64,000 bases of DNA, taken from positions 131,233,701 to 131,297,700 of the forward strand of contig NC_084795.1 in NCBI RefSeq assembly GCF_963169125.1, given 5' to 3'. Of this stretch, positions 1 through 10,549 are shown piece by piece. The stretch is from Humulus lupulus. Taxonomy: Eukaryota; Streptophyta; Magnoliopsida; Rosales; Cannabaceae. Under the pieces are notes generated by a model, which was given only the letters and a program-made list of their open reading frames with translations, did not search any database and was not told the DNA's origin. The position numbers and the translations under genes were made by a program. Each line of letters begins with the position of its first letter. The stretch's first letter is position 1.

Positions 1-1494
1 AAAGACAATGGGATGATAGGTAGATCCCGAGAAGCTGGATTCTGGTCCTCTATTAGCGTCCACTATCATTTTGAACATGTCAAAAAACTGGTTGTTAGAA
101 TTATCTTAGAAGTACCACATTACCAAAGAGTACAAGCTGTACGTACCCTCCAACAATTGTCAGGCTGATAATCCCCCCTAGAGCTGCGTGGCCATGAGTG
201 AGCACATCCTGAAGGCGAGTGGGACCATTCCCTTACACTCATTCTTCATCATGGTCCTTAACCACTTTGACCTTGCTCTGCTTCAGCTAGGGCCTAACAG
301 CTAGTTGACTTTAAGCTGCCTATATATGGCGTTTGTGAAGCTTAACGGTTGTGCTCCCACGACCCAAGAGGTGCATTTTATGTACAGTCTCATGCCCACC
401 CCTAAATCCAAAGGCTTATACTTCCTACAAAAAGCCAATTCTCAAGTCTCCTTGATAGAGGGTTCTGTGTCTAACCCGGGTTGCTTGAGGTAGGACTTTT
501 TCTTTGTAAAAGGTCCCCTCTCCATCCGCAAACACTTCTGCTCATCCCCAAGTAAGTATTTCAAGTTTTTCCTTTTATATTGAGTTTGCTATTTTGGAAA
601 TTATACTCATATTGATAACTGAGTTGATTGTTCAGAGAGCTTTAGTATCCCTAATGTTCCTAAGTCGGAGGCGGCACCAGTAGACGTCTTCCTCGATGTA
701 GACCCATCTCTTTACCATGGCCAACCTCAACCACTATGGTTTATCCAGGGTTTTAGAGCCTGACCTACTATGGCATATTTCCGAGCAAAAGAAGAAGGCG
801 ACTCTGGCAGAACCTCACTCGGACGAGGGTGATGTTGATTGGGTGCCTGGGGAGGTTTCCCCAGAATCTAAGCATCTAGCTCGATTATCTTCGTCCTCCA
901 AAGGGTGCCCCCTTGTGCCCCTATGGACCGTGACACAACCTCTCATTCCCTCGATCCATAGACCATGCAAGGGTGTTTCGTTACACCTTCTTCGATGAAT
1001 ATGATAATCTTCCCTATGCTCCCACTAGTCATGGCCATTCGAGGTACCCTTCTTTCGATGTTCCTGCGCCTCCTCCTCCGTCGATGAGTAGGTCATCTGT
1101 CCCTGCTCACCCGGGCGCCCCTGATTTGGAGGGGACATTCTGGGTGGGTCGCATGTTAGCCCCTTACGTGTAAAGGTGTACCCTAGTCACCGAGGGTATT
1201 CACGAGATCGAGTGGAGAGGTCTAAGGAATTTTACCATGGCAGAGCTTGGGGAGTCCCTTGTGCACTCCACAACTTGGGTGAGTTCATGCGTCTTACATT
1301 GGTCTTTTTTTTTTTTGTGTTTTGGTTTTTTTGTTTGTTCATTTTTTTTACTTCCTTGCAGGCTTCTCTGGTGGCTCAACACTTCACAAACTCGGCACAG
1401 GGCCTATCTTCATCAAATGCTTAAAGGGACCGTCTAGTGGTCAAAGTTCAGGAGTTCGAGGGCCTCCTTGCTGACATCAAGCTTAAGTCAATAC
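1..1494 (+). pseudogene. Fragment J: Tat-type antisense gene (gypsy-type transposon domain)
   Basis: This stretch matches 46060-47500, the antisense gene of element D, at DNA and protein level, so it is a second, older copy cut off by the window edge and by a junction near 1494. Two introns are visible at the same places as in D: 552-635 after the conserved domain, and 1279-1361 just before the conserved A-S-L-V-A-Q motif. The frame is broken by several stops and shifts. The homology ends abruptly where unrelated LTR sequence begins. No rest of the parent element is visible here. The function of the encoded protein is unknown; the related Pfam family is called putative gypsy-type transposon. 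Confidence 0.75.
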
Positions 1495-1505
1495 ACTATT
1501 TCCAT

Positions 1506-1735
1506 CCTTGACTCATAAGTCAATGCTTTTCGACCAACACTCAACATGCTAAGGCCATCCTTGACTCATAAGTCAATGCTTTTTGACCAGCACTCAGCGT
1601 GCTAAGGTCGTCCTTGACACATAAGTCAATGCTTTTCGACCAACACTCAGCGTGCTAAGGTCTTCCTTGACACATAAGTCAATGCTTTTCGACCAACACT
1701 CAGCGTGCTAAGGTCGTCCTTCACTCATAAGTCAA
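1506..1735. repeat. 53-bp tandem repeat
   Basis: Four full copies (1506-1558, 1559-1611, 1612-1664, 1665-1717) and a partial fifth, each with a core CCTTGACNCATAAGTCAATG followed by a GACCAACACTCAGCGTGCT-like part. Two further degenerate copies lie at about 1903-2010. TTGAC and GACCAA recur in each unit. Confidence 0.9.
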
Positions 1736-2848
1736 GTCTAGGGCCCAACCCTATTATATGGGACTAATAAGTCACCCCAGCTCCCATTGCCCTATCCTCC
1801 GTATAACCAACCTTGGAGCTGGCCGAGCGTACCTAGCGCTGAGTTTTCCATGATCAATAGGTCAGACAAGCGTATGATGTGCTCCTGGTTAACCTAACCA
1901 AAATGACCAACACTCAGCGCGCTATTGCTGCCCTTGACTTATAAGTCAATGCCTTTCGACCAGCACTCTGTGCACTATTGCTGTCCTTGACTTATAAGCC
2001 AATCCTTTCTCAATCAGATAATGCAGACAGGCATATATCATGTAACATATATCCAAATACAATTCATTCAGCATGCTTAATCAACAATCACACGCATAAT
2101 CATAATCATGCACATACTTAGGCATTCATGCTTTATTCATCTTCCTGTTAAAAAATCCCGGCCAAGCCATAACCACATGTATCACATAGCATAACCACAT
2201 GTATCACATAGCGGGTGCAGTTTTCTTACCTTTGGTAAAAGTACAGGTTACGAATGAACGAACCTCAAGCACGATCCTGATCACGAGCCCCTAGCAATAA
2301 CCTAGTCACAACCAAGTATAGAATCCCGTCAAAAATAAGTAAATAAAGGTGTTTGATCAAGTCCTAGCCTCAATGACATCAAATCATACTAAACAGGTAG
2401 TAGGATCGATCTTGAGCCCTTAGGTTTGAGTTCCTACACTCAAAACCTCCCCAAGGCCCAAAATCCCTTAAGCGCCATGAACCCCAAGCATTTGAGTCGC
2501 GACTGGCTCAAGTTAGAGGCCCGAGCCTCTTCACTGCCTGCACAAGCACCGCGGCGCGCCCTAGCAAGCGTCACATATCAAAAGCCCTCCAACCACCTGC
2601 TTCTCCTTCGCCCAATTTGAGTCGTAGCGCCCCAACAATAGGGCCCGACCTTGACATGAAAACTCTTATTTTCCTTCATCTACCTCAAGCCAAATACCTC
2701 CAAAAACCTATCCAAACAGTACCCAGCTAAATCCTCCGGCGATCAAGCTTCTTATCTTCCCTATAATCATTATGAATCTGACCAGGTTTGAATCAGAGCC
2801 CTAAAACTTGAGTTTCCTTTGAAAATGCTAATGACATCAAATGAGTGA

Positions 2849-2901
2849 ATGAGAGAGAAAGAGAGGGAGAGAGAGAGAGAGAGAGAGAGTGAGAGAGAGA
2901 A
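2849..2901. repeat. GA microsatellite
   Basis: An imperfect (GA)n run interrupted by AAAG, GGG and GTGAG, inside the chromovirus-like LTR piece. Confidence 0.9.
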
Positions 2902-3476
2902 TACTAAATGTATTTTGTTTCTGTTAGGTGACTTCGAGCTTAAGTAACCTTAAGCAAATGTTCATTCTCGGGGTACCCCAAAAACGCCCCTGAGGGTAAA
3001 ATAGTCAAATTCCCTAGAATTCCCTCCTCATCTAACTAACTCTAAATATATCCTCAAATATTTATACCCATTACCCAATAACCCGGCAATGTACTAAATA
3101 CCCAATATACCCCTAGACTCACTCTGAATCAAGTATTGGTCCCGTTGTGACTTTCCCACTAGCTTGTTCCCTAGGATCGCCTCGTGCCGAGTGACCCAAA
3201 TATATCCACATAATGATGTGGTCCCATAAATATATCCCATATATGCCAAATATACCCATAACGGGCCAAATTACAAAAATTGCTCTTTTGATTAGAAATG
3301 TGCCCACATGCATATTTAATACATCTAAACATGCATATCAAGTCATATTATAATATAACTCACATAATCATATAATGATATTCATATAAATCGCATAATC
3401 AAATAATATCCATGATTTGCCATCATGTCCCCCTAATCAATGCCCTAAGCCTTATTAGGTAATTTGGGACGTTACA

Positions 3477-4017
3477 ACAACCCTAGACTACAGACATCCT
3501 TCTCACACCTATTGTCCCATGGATCCTGGTATGGACTCTGTAGAAGTGCCAAAAAGGATTTCCCGCGATGCCACTTGACATGGAAAAATGTGCAGCTACC
3601 ACCCTGACAAGTCAGGGGAATTTTCCCCAATAAAGTAAAGGACTAGAATTCCTCGGATTTGGCACACCGAGATACGTTGGGGCCCACCAGCTTATTAAAT
3701 AGCAGAATGTGTATTTATTTCATAACGAACCTCTATTAAGAGAGGATAATTGTAATCAGCTCCAACTAATGAGCTTAATTGCCTGAACTGCCTATAAATG
3801 GGGCTATGGAACACTTTGTAAAGGATCCCAATTCCTAGTGCTCATGAAATTAGAAAATTCCCCGAAGAGAGCTTGAACCGTGCAAGTTCTTCATTCTAAG
3901 ACAAGTGACTCATGTGTTATGGTTAATTAATAACCTGTACCACGTAAAATTATGTGTTCTTCTCTCATTTCTTTAACCTTTTCTATTAATTTGTTGTTAG
4001 CAAAAAAGCTAGTCAAC
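3477..4017 (+). repeat. 3' part of element F LTR (Tat-like)
   Basis: The block ends in GTCAACA at 4017 and is followed directly by TTTTGGTGCTTTCATTGAG, the same primer-binding-site region found after the LTRs of elements A and B. A TATA box (TATAAAT, 3793-3799) and the phrase TTATGTGTTCTTCTC near the end resemble the LTR of A. The left end lacks TG and abuts the chromovirus-like LTR at 3476, so the LTR is truncated. Confidence 0.7.
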
Positions 4018-4037
4018 ATTTTGGTGCTTTCATTGAG
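4018..4037 (+). other. Primer binding site region of element F
   Basis: TTTTGGTGCTTTCATTGAGA directly follows the LTR end. The same motif follows the LTR of A (9057, one mismatch) and, on the minus strand, of B (next to 32316). The matching tRNA was not identified. Confidence 0.6.
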
Positions 4038-4064
4038 AACTTGAAGAAAGCAAGAGTTTCAACA

Positions 4065-5030
4065 ATGGTGAACAATCGTAGAACACTCCCTGAAGACGAC
4101 CTCCCCGCCATCTTGGGAGGAGAGAAAGTTCACCCACCTCCCACAACCATTTTGGAGGTGGCCGATAATGAAGGGTACGATAGAGACAACGGTGACAGTG
4201 ACTACTCACAGTCATCTCAGTCTAAAGAATCACCAGAAGTGGTGGTATTGAAGGACCAAATCGCCTCCCAACAAAGGGAACTAGAGGCACAAAATGGCAA
4301 CATTTCCACCTTGCAAGAGGCGGTGAGTTCCATTAGGGCCACGCTAGCAGCCTAAGGACGACATGTGGACCGAAAAGTTTAAGAACCACCTATGAGGCTA
4401 GCAAGGGTACCACCTACACGACAAGCTAATACGATTCAAGAACAACCAGCTAGCGTGCCACCTTTGCAGCCAGCTAGAGTACCACTAGTATGCCCATCTC
4501 GCATGGGAGAAAGAGCTAAGGTTTACCAAAAAAGGATGAGAACTCGACGAGCTTCCGAGCCGCTCGACATTTCGAGGAGGGTGCATGACCTTGAAGAAGT
4601 CCACAGAGTCCAAGGAGCCCCCAGGCCCAAAGTGTTTAAGGAGATTAGGGCATTCTGCTGAGGCACGCATCAACAGACCGTGTCAAGCCTCAGGAGAGAG
4701 AGCCCTCAGTATCCTCAGGGAAACCTAGGGCTGGGAGCCAATAAAAGAGAGGTCTCCATGGACAAAGGATGCCACATCTACATCAAAGAGAATAACAATT
4801 ATGTTGATTCTGATGGGGAAACGAAAGTGGGATTCCCCAAGGATGGTTACCAAGGGTGCATGCAGCTTGTCTTGCAAGACAATCTCAACGCTCGCAAGAA
4901 CAGGGATGAGCCCGAGGACCTGTGCGGGAGATACCCTTAATTGGAACATTGAGATAACTTGAATGCTCAAAGGAAAGAAGTAATGCTCAACCAGGGGGCG
5001 TACCCGTCACACATTGCCAACAACGATCCT
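4065..5030 (+). pseudogene. Element F gag remnant
   Basis: A decayed gag of a Tat-like gypsy element. The first ATG after the PBS is at 4065 and begins M-V-N-N-R-R-T-L. About 96 residues, ending in a coiled-coil-like stretch (KDQIASQQRELEAQ), precede a stop at about 4353. Further gag-like pieces follow in other frames: an RRVHDLEEV part near 4580 and the LNARKNRDEPEDL part near 4885 that resembles the gag C-terminal region of Tat elements. Everything downstream (protease, RT, integrase) is missing, because the sequence switches to a copia LTR at about 5030. Order and PBS match element A, so the assignment is firm at the superfamily level. Confidence 0.65.
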
Positions 5031-5035
5031 AAAAC

Positions 5036-6418
5036 TTATTATAAATAAATTATTCACTAGTGAATTAATGGTACTTAAGGAACAAGAGGTAACTAGAAGG
5101 GTAAAGCATTAATTGTAACCGGCTCTAATTAACGAACCAATAGTTGGAGGACAAAACTACATTTATTGATGATATCGATGGAATACAAAGAAAAATTTGT
5201 AAATATAATTCTATAAATAATTAGTGTGAAATTCCATATTTATAGTGGAGTAATCATGGAATTAATAAATTAAATTATTAGATTAAAGAGTTTGATCATT
5301 AATCTGGTTTATTGGATCTTCGTATTGTAGGTCCACAGTCCCTAGGTCACCTCTGTCTACACTGCCAAGGGTAAGGATGTCATAAGGAAGATTTGTAGAC
5401 ATAAGGACTTTATTGCAAATGAATTAATTTTCCAGGGAAAAGAAATAATTATGTGATAGTTATATGGGCAATTAATTAATTGTCAATTAATTAAATATTT
5501 ATCTGTATAGTTTTTGTTTTGAAAAACTTTATGTTAAAATAAATATTAATCATATTTAAATTAATATAGAGAGACAATAATAATTAATTTATTTATAATA
5601 AGATATTTATTCATTTATTTAAAACTGATATTTTAAGATAAAGTTAATTTTGAATTAAGTCATATTTATTTTGGGATAAATATATTATCTTAAATATTAA
5701 TTAAACAAAAAATGAAAAAATTAGGAAAATCCCTAATGTGGCTCACGACACTGTACAGTGAGTGTGTGGCACCGCCCAGGGATAGAAAATACCCATGAGA
5801 TTTGAATTTTGAATTTCAAATTTATTTGTTTTTTTAATTATATTTAATTATTGTTTTTAAAATACCCATGGATAAAGATGACCTAAATTAAATAATTAAA
5901 TAAGAAGTAATTGATGAATTTTATCTTAAATAAAATAAAGATTAATTAAATTAGTTAATTATCTTTATAAAACTGAAAGAAGCAATACTTTCAGTAAATA
6001 AGCGTTTCAGAAGTTGTTTTGACGGTCACACTCTCTCTCTCAAGAAAATGATAGAATTTCCTAAACTTGAAATTATAATCATAACATCCTCTCTCTTCTT
6101 AAACCTCTATAGATCTCATGTGCTAAGTACATCTAGAGAATTCTAAATCAACATTTTAAATCAACGTGCCCACACACATCCTTATGTGTTTGAGGATTGA
6201 TCTGGAAGATCAAGATGTGAGCTTTTAGAATAAGGATAGAAACATCATTGATTTATACAAAAATATTCAAGGACAGTTGATTGGCTTCAAGCGGTAATCT
6301 TTCATCTATTTTTATGTGATTTAATATATTTATATATGTATGATCCTGGATGATATTAATAATTTTTTAGAAGATCGCATTCTGTTGCATATTCTAATTT
6401 TCATTTTTAATACCAACA
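5036..6418 (+). repeat. Partial 5' LTR of copia element G
   Basis: AT-rich sequence that is the reverse complement, with divergence, of 36571-37885 (LTR of copia H). It ends in AATACCAACA at 6418, next to a degenerate initiator-Met-like PBS ending in AGAGCAG. The first roughly 650 bp of the LTR are missing at the left junction. It contains no ORF of note. Confidence 0.75.
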
Positions 6419-8465
6419 ATATGCACTAGAGCAGTATACATGTATATATATAGATTAAATGTTGTGTAGGTTTCTTGAATTTTTTATATGTATATTGAAT
6501 GGATGGATGTGTTTTTTGAATGTATGGTTGAATAAAGGATCATTAATTATATGATGTTATTGGATTAGGAATATAAACTTCTAGATCTTGTGTAAGCCAT
6601 AAAGGGCATATGATTTTTGTAATTTTTTATTTTTGACATCTAAATCTGAAAAATTCTGCTCACAAGAAAAGAAAAAGAAGGAGAAAAGGGACCCGAGCCA
6701 CCAGCCCCAAGCTGATGGCCTATGCCCCTTGGCCACCAGCCTGAGCAGCACACTCCAACCGAGCCCTCGGCCCAGCATCAGGCATTAGGAAAGCCCTGGC
6801 TCCCCGCGCCCCCTACGCACTTGCGATAGGCCCATGAGCACTAGTGTCCATCCCATCGGCTTTTACGCACCATATGCGCATTGTGCCCCAGGTGCACCCG
6901 CACCTGCTGAGGTCCTATCTCTCACCTACCCGCGCGCACCCCTGGTCTTGAGCCATCCCACTCGCAGTTGCAGCCTAGCCAATCTTGGCGCGAGAGTTAG
7001 ATCCTATTTTTGTGTTATTTATCTTTTAATTAATTTATTAATTTTTTAATTTGAAAAATTAATTATCTTATTTTAGTTTTGTTTGAAAAATAAAACATCT
7101 TTTAGTTGGTTAAGATAATTTGTTAAGTTTAAATAAATATTTGAATTTTACTACTTAATTATTTAAATTCAACTAAATTAAAAAGATAACAAAAATGGTT
7201 ATTTAATTCAAAGTTATTTTCAATTAAATAGATTAGTTAGAAAGTTAGTTTCTAATTACTTAGTTTGGCCTAAAAAATTTCGAAGAATTATGAAAGAAGT
7301 GTTTATATGAGAAGAGAATCATTATTGGAGTCTTGCAAACAAGTAAGGATCATTTTATAATTTTATTTCTATTTTTTCAGAGAGTTGTAAATTTAATAAT
7401 ACTCAATATTACTCGGTTCATCATTTATTGTATTTATTGAAATAAATAATAAAGAATGTTTGATTGATAACATGATCATACATTAGTCACTTACATGTCA
7501 TTCATGAAACCCCACATAGTTTTGATTAATCGTGCATCATTTAGAAAAATGATTATAGGATTGTCCTAAGTGTTTATATGAATTGTTTTGGAGAAATCAA
7601 TTGCATATAAACTACTACGTCTTAAATTAGTTAAAACATGGTACATCACACAATAATAAAGGCAATAGAGTAAAACCTCCATAAATGGTTACTCTATATT
7701 GGAAATAACTCTCAAATAGTCATAAAATGCTTTTGTCACAACTTGGGACCAATAATAAATAGGAATAAACTCCATATTGTAATAAGTTATAATATTTCTT
7801 GGTCCCGCATTTAGAAAATATGTCTTCACATAATAATAATTGACTTAGTATTAAATAATATGTATATATATGCTATCTTTTACATACTAAAAATTCATGA
7901 TAAAATTAATTATCAATTTAGACTTATAAAATAACATTGTATATTTGTAACTTTATATAGATATGTACATTGTAGCCATATCTTTATGTCATTTTCGTTT
8001 ATCAATGTTTTACATTGAATTTGGCATGTTTTATCAATTATTATTTAATTTAAATGTGTATATTTCTAACATTTTATAGATATAATTCGATTAAGTTATA
8101 ATATTCTCATAGTAATAAAATATGTTTGTCCCAACATTATTACTATAGAGAGGTTTTACTGTAATTTAATAGGCCTTCAAGATAACAAACTTTATTTAAA
8201 AAGTGTTTTAGTAAAGTGAGATGAATGTAATGAATAACTTCATAGATCACATTAATTATAGGAACATGATCTCTTATAATTAAATGTATTTTGTAATTAA
8301 TTACATTCATAGTGCTATCAATAAACTAGTAATTAATTTATAATTAATTGATTAGTTTAATAAAACAAATATTTTTCTAAAATAGTAAGTTGGAGAAGGT
8401 GAACATCTCAATGGGACATATAGTCTCCATTATTAGTACGACATCGTGAAATATGAATAGGGTCT
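6419..8465 (+). mobile_element. Copia G 5' leader (untranslated internal region)
   Basis: Internal sequence of copia G between PBS and gag. It matches, as reverse complement, 61323-62892 of copia H, including a GC-rich block (here about 6690-6990). No convincing gene is seen. It contains the Emigrant-like MITE at 7668-8161 and is interrupted at 8465 by element A. It resumes at 35188. Confidence 0.7.
7668..8161. mobile_element. Emigrant-like (pogo/mariner-type) MITE
   Basis: A 494-bp AT-rich element with inverted ends GAGTAAAACCTCC...AGAGGTTTTACTG, flanked by TA on both sides (7666-7667 and 8162-8163). The end sequence CAGTAAAACCTCTATAA is that of Emigrant-type MITEs, which duplicate TA. The related copia H, at the matching place near 61610, has no such insert, which gives an empty site. 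No transposase is encoded. Confidence 0.85.
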
Positions 8466-9056
8466 TGTTATCCAAAAAACTGGCTCGAATGACGTGGCAA
8501 ATGATTCCCGGACACGTGGCTGACACTTGGAGGAACTCTACTAGGATATCGACCAGAAGACAAATTACAAGCATTAGGCAGCTAAAACTTACCTGCGACT
8601 AGTATGGTCGCAGGTTCTGCATGCTTCATGATATTTCTATAAAGATCTTTGTAAATACCGAAATTGACTCCCACAATTTCCTGAGTATCCGATTATTGAG
8701 GAAAGAATATCTGTAACAAATTCATGTAGTCCTCCTTGAGCCTATAAATAGAAAAAGATAACTCAAGGAAGGGACTTTTGGCTTTCGAGTTATTTGAGAC
8801 TAGAGTAATTCTATTTGAGATATTGTCTTGTTCTTCAGAGGTTGGTGAAACTCATTGAACCCTAGTTCTTTGATCACTCCTTTTGATCTTATATCAATAA
8901 CAATCTAAGTGGACGTAGGTTATTACCAAATCCTGGGGCCGAACCACTCTAAAATCTTGTGTTCTTATTATTTTCGTCATCACATTCATTTCAACGCATC
9001 CTTCCACATCAAGCATATTTTGACTCCGTGTCAGTTAGCCAAAATCTGGGTCAACA
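8466..9056 (+). repeat. Element A 5' LTR
   Basis: 591 bp, TGTTATCC...GTCAACA. A TATA box (TATAAATA, 8743-8750) is present in the middle. Its partner is 34593-35182. Confidence 0.95.
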
Positions 9057-9077
9057 TTCTGGTGCTTTCATTGAGAG
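9057..9077 (+). other. Element A primer binding site region
   Basis: TTCTGGTGCTTTCATTGAG follows the LTR directly and matches the PBS regions of F and B with one change. Confidence 0.7.
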
Positions 9078-9104
9078 CTTGATATAGCACCGTTGAGAAA
9101 ACCA

Positions 9105-10177
9105 ATGGCGAAAACTACCAGGAAAACTGGACAGGCGGCCGGCGCTACACCATCTAACCCGCCTCCTCCTCCTCCTCCTCCCAACGTGGCTGAGGATGAG
9201 CCACATTTGGAATTTGAGGAGGAAGAAATGGATGACGCGACACTGAAGAGTACTCTTGAGGTGTTGCACGAAGAGCTGGCCAATCTGAGGGCCACCTAGG
9301 AAATTTCTGCCGAAATCATGGCGCGGCAGCAGCAAGAAATTGAATGGCAGCGCGTGGAGTTAAGTGAGAGGCAGGCGGAGATGGACCGTCGCCAGAGCGA
9401 AGCCATGGCAGCCCTCGAGGTAGCCCTCGAGGCAGCCTTGCAATTGGCTAGGAATTAGGCTGCACCTTCCTCGCAGCCTGATCAACCCGCGAATGGGCCA
9501 CCCCACAGGGGTCCCAATCCTAGCCCGCCTATTCAACCCTCTAGCCCACAAAGGCCCGAGCAGCCGCCAGCGCCTCAGGACGATGTCCCGCTAGGAGACC
9601 CTGAGACACAGCCTCCATCCCAAGCTGGTTGTGGCAACCCCCCGCAGCAGAGGCAGAATAGGACCGGGCAGCAGCCTCACAGTCCTAGATGCCATAGGGG
9701 CGACGATCCAAACCCTCTGAGCAGAGGACAGCGTCCTCCTGGTAACAGGAGGAACTCAGAGTTAGGCTCTGCGGTCCGAGGCCCCTCACGGCATAATAAT
9801 GCACGGGGACCTAACGACCAATGCAGACCACCCTCTAACGCTCGGGAGGTTCCAGCCCGGGAAGGCAATCAAGGGAACAGCCGATCCCATCGTAGCCAAT
9901 CAAGATTCAGAGATGGCCATGGTTATAATGAGGCTGACTCAGGCAGAGGGAACATCGGTTGGAGGAATGGGGAAAGAGGTGGAGGCAGGAGCCAGCCACC
10001 TCAAGATGACCAACTCGACAGACAGAACGCTGGGGGGCAGCCCAGACAAAATAACGTCTTCAACCGGCTCAGAGCTAGCGAGCAGCGGAGAAGAGACGAG
10101 GACTTGAGAGATGTGCTCAACGATTGCCGCGAGCGGCACAGCGAAAACATCCCCCCAGCTCCTGAGGCCACGACGAT
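9105..10177 (+). pseudogene. Element A gag, N-terminal part
   Basis: The structural protein of the virus-like particle. The ATG at 9105 starts M-A-K-T-T-R-K-T-G. A proline run and an acidic coiled-coil segment (about residues 25-120) are followed by a Pro/Gln/Arg-rich disordered region. The frame continues past TAG at 9297 and TAG at 9456 (both read as CAG in the likely ancestor) and reaches a charged RRDEDLRDVLNDCRERH segment near 10100, a feature shared with other Tat gags here. It is cut at codon level by the Cassandra-like LTR at 10178 and continues at 10550. Confidence 0.8.
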
Positions 10178-10549
10178 TGTGACAGTCAGAATCCCGTGAT
10201 CCGTAAGGGGAAAGACCGGGTAAGCTGTGCAATCCCACACCGCCTGGGGAAGGTCAAGTGTAATGATTCTAAGACTGTGTAGGTATGGGACTATACAGTT
10301 GAAGAGGGCTTAAATGGATTGATGGGTACTACCTATATCAGGAAGGTGCATCTTCTTTTCGGTAGTCCATCACTTGAGAACTCCATGGTTAAGCATGCTT
10401 GGCCTGGAGTAATCTAGGGATGGGTGACCTCCTGGGAAGTTTTCCCAGGAAGTGTGCGAGTGAGGACAAAGCACACTAGAAAGACTTGTCTTGGTTTTTA
10501 GGGCTAGTCGTCATTCCAGAAAGAAGCCATAGTGATGTGGGGCGTCACA
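10178..10549 (+). mobile_element. Cassandra-like solo LTR with 5S rRNA-derived promoter
   Basis: A 372-bp insert that begins TGTGACAGTC and ends GGCGTCACA, flanked by the perfect 5-bp duplication ACGAT (10173-10177, 10550-10554). Removing it rejoins the gag reading frame. Positions about 10366-10450 are clearly 5S rRNA-like: box A-type GTTAAGCATGCTT (10388-10400) and box C-type GGGTGACCTCCTGGGAAG (10422-10439), in 5S order and spacing. LTRs with an embedded 5S sequence define Cassandra TRIM elements. No internal domain or second LTR is present, so it is a solo LTR. A 5S-derived SINE is less likely given TG...CA ends, no tail and a 5-bp duplication. Confidence 0.88.

Larger units (their letters stand above)
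1495..3476 (+). repeat. Truncated chromovirus-like LTR
   Basis: The right end (GGGACGTTACA at 3466-3476) and the stretch from about 2205 match the second half of the 2.4-kb LTRs at 42884-45290 and 57070-59467, including a shared GGTGCAGTTTTCTTACC block. The left part instead carries a 53-bp tandem repeat and no TG start, so the LTR is truncated or chimeric on the left. It holds no gene. A GA microsatellite lies at 2849-2901. Confidence 0.65.

Noticed and set aside
6581..7049. Small genes in the GC-rich part of the copia leader
   Set aside because: The counterpart in copia H (62330-62640) does not keep the frames.
10366..10450. 5S rRNA gene
   Set aside because: Only the promoter-bearing part of 5S is present, with changes, and it lies inside a TG...CA insert with a 5-bp duplication. 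It is a Cassandra-like LTR, not a gene.
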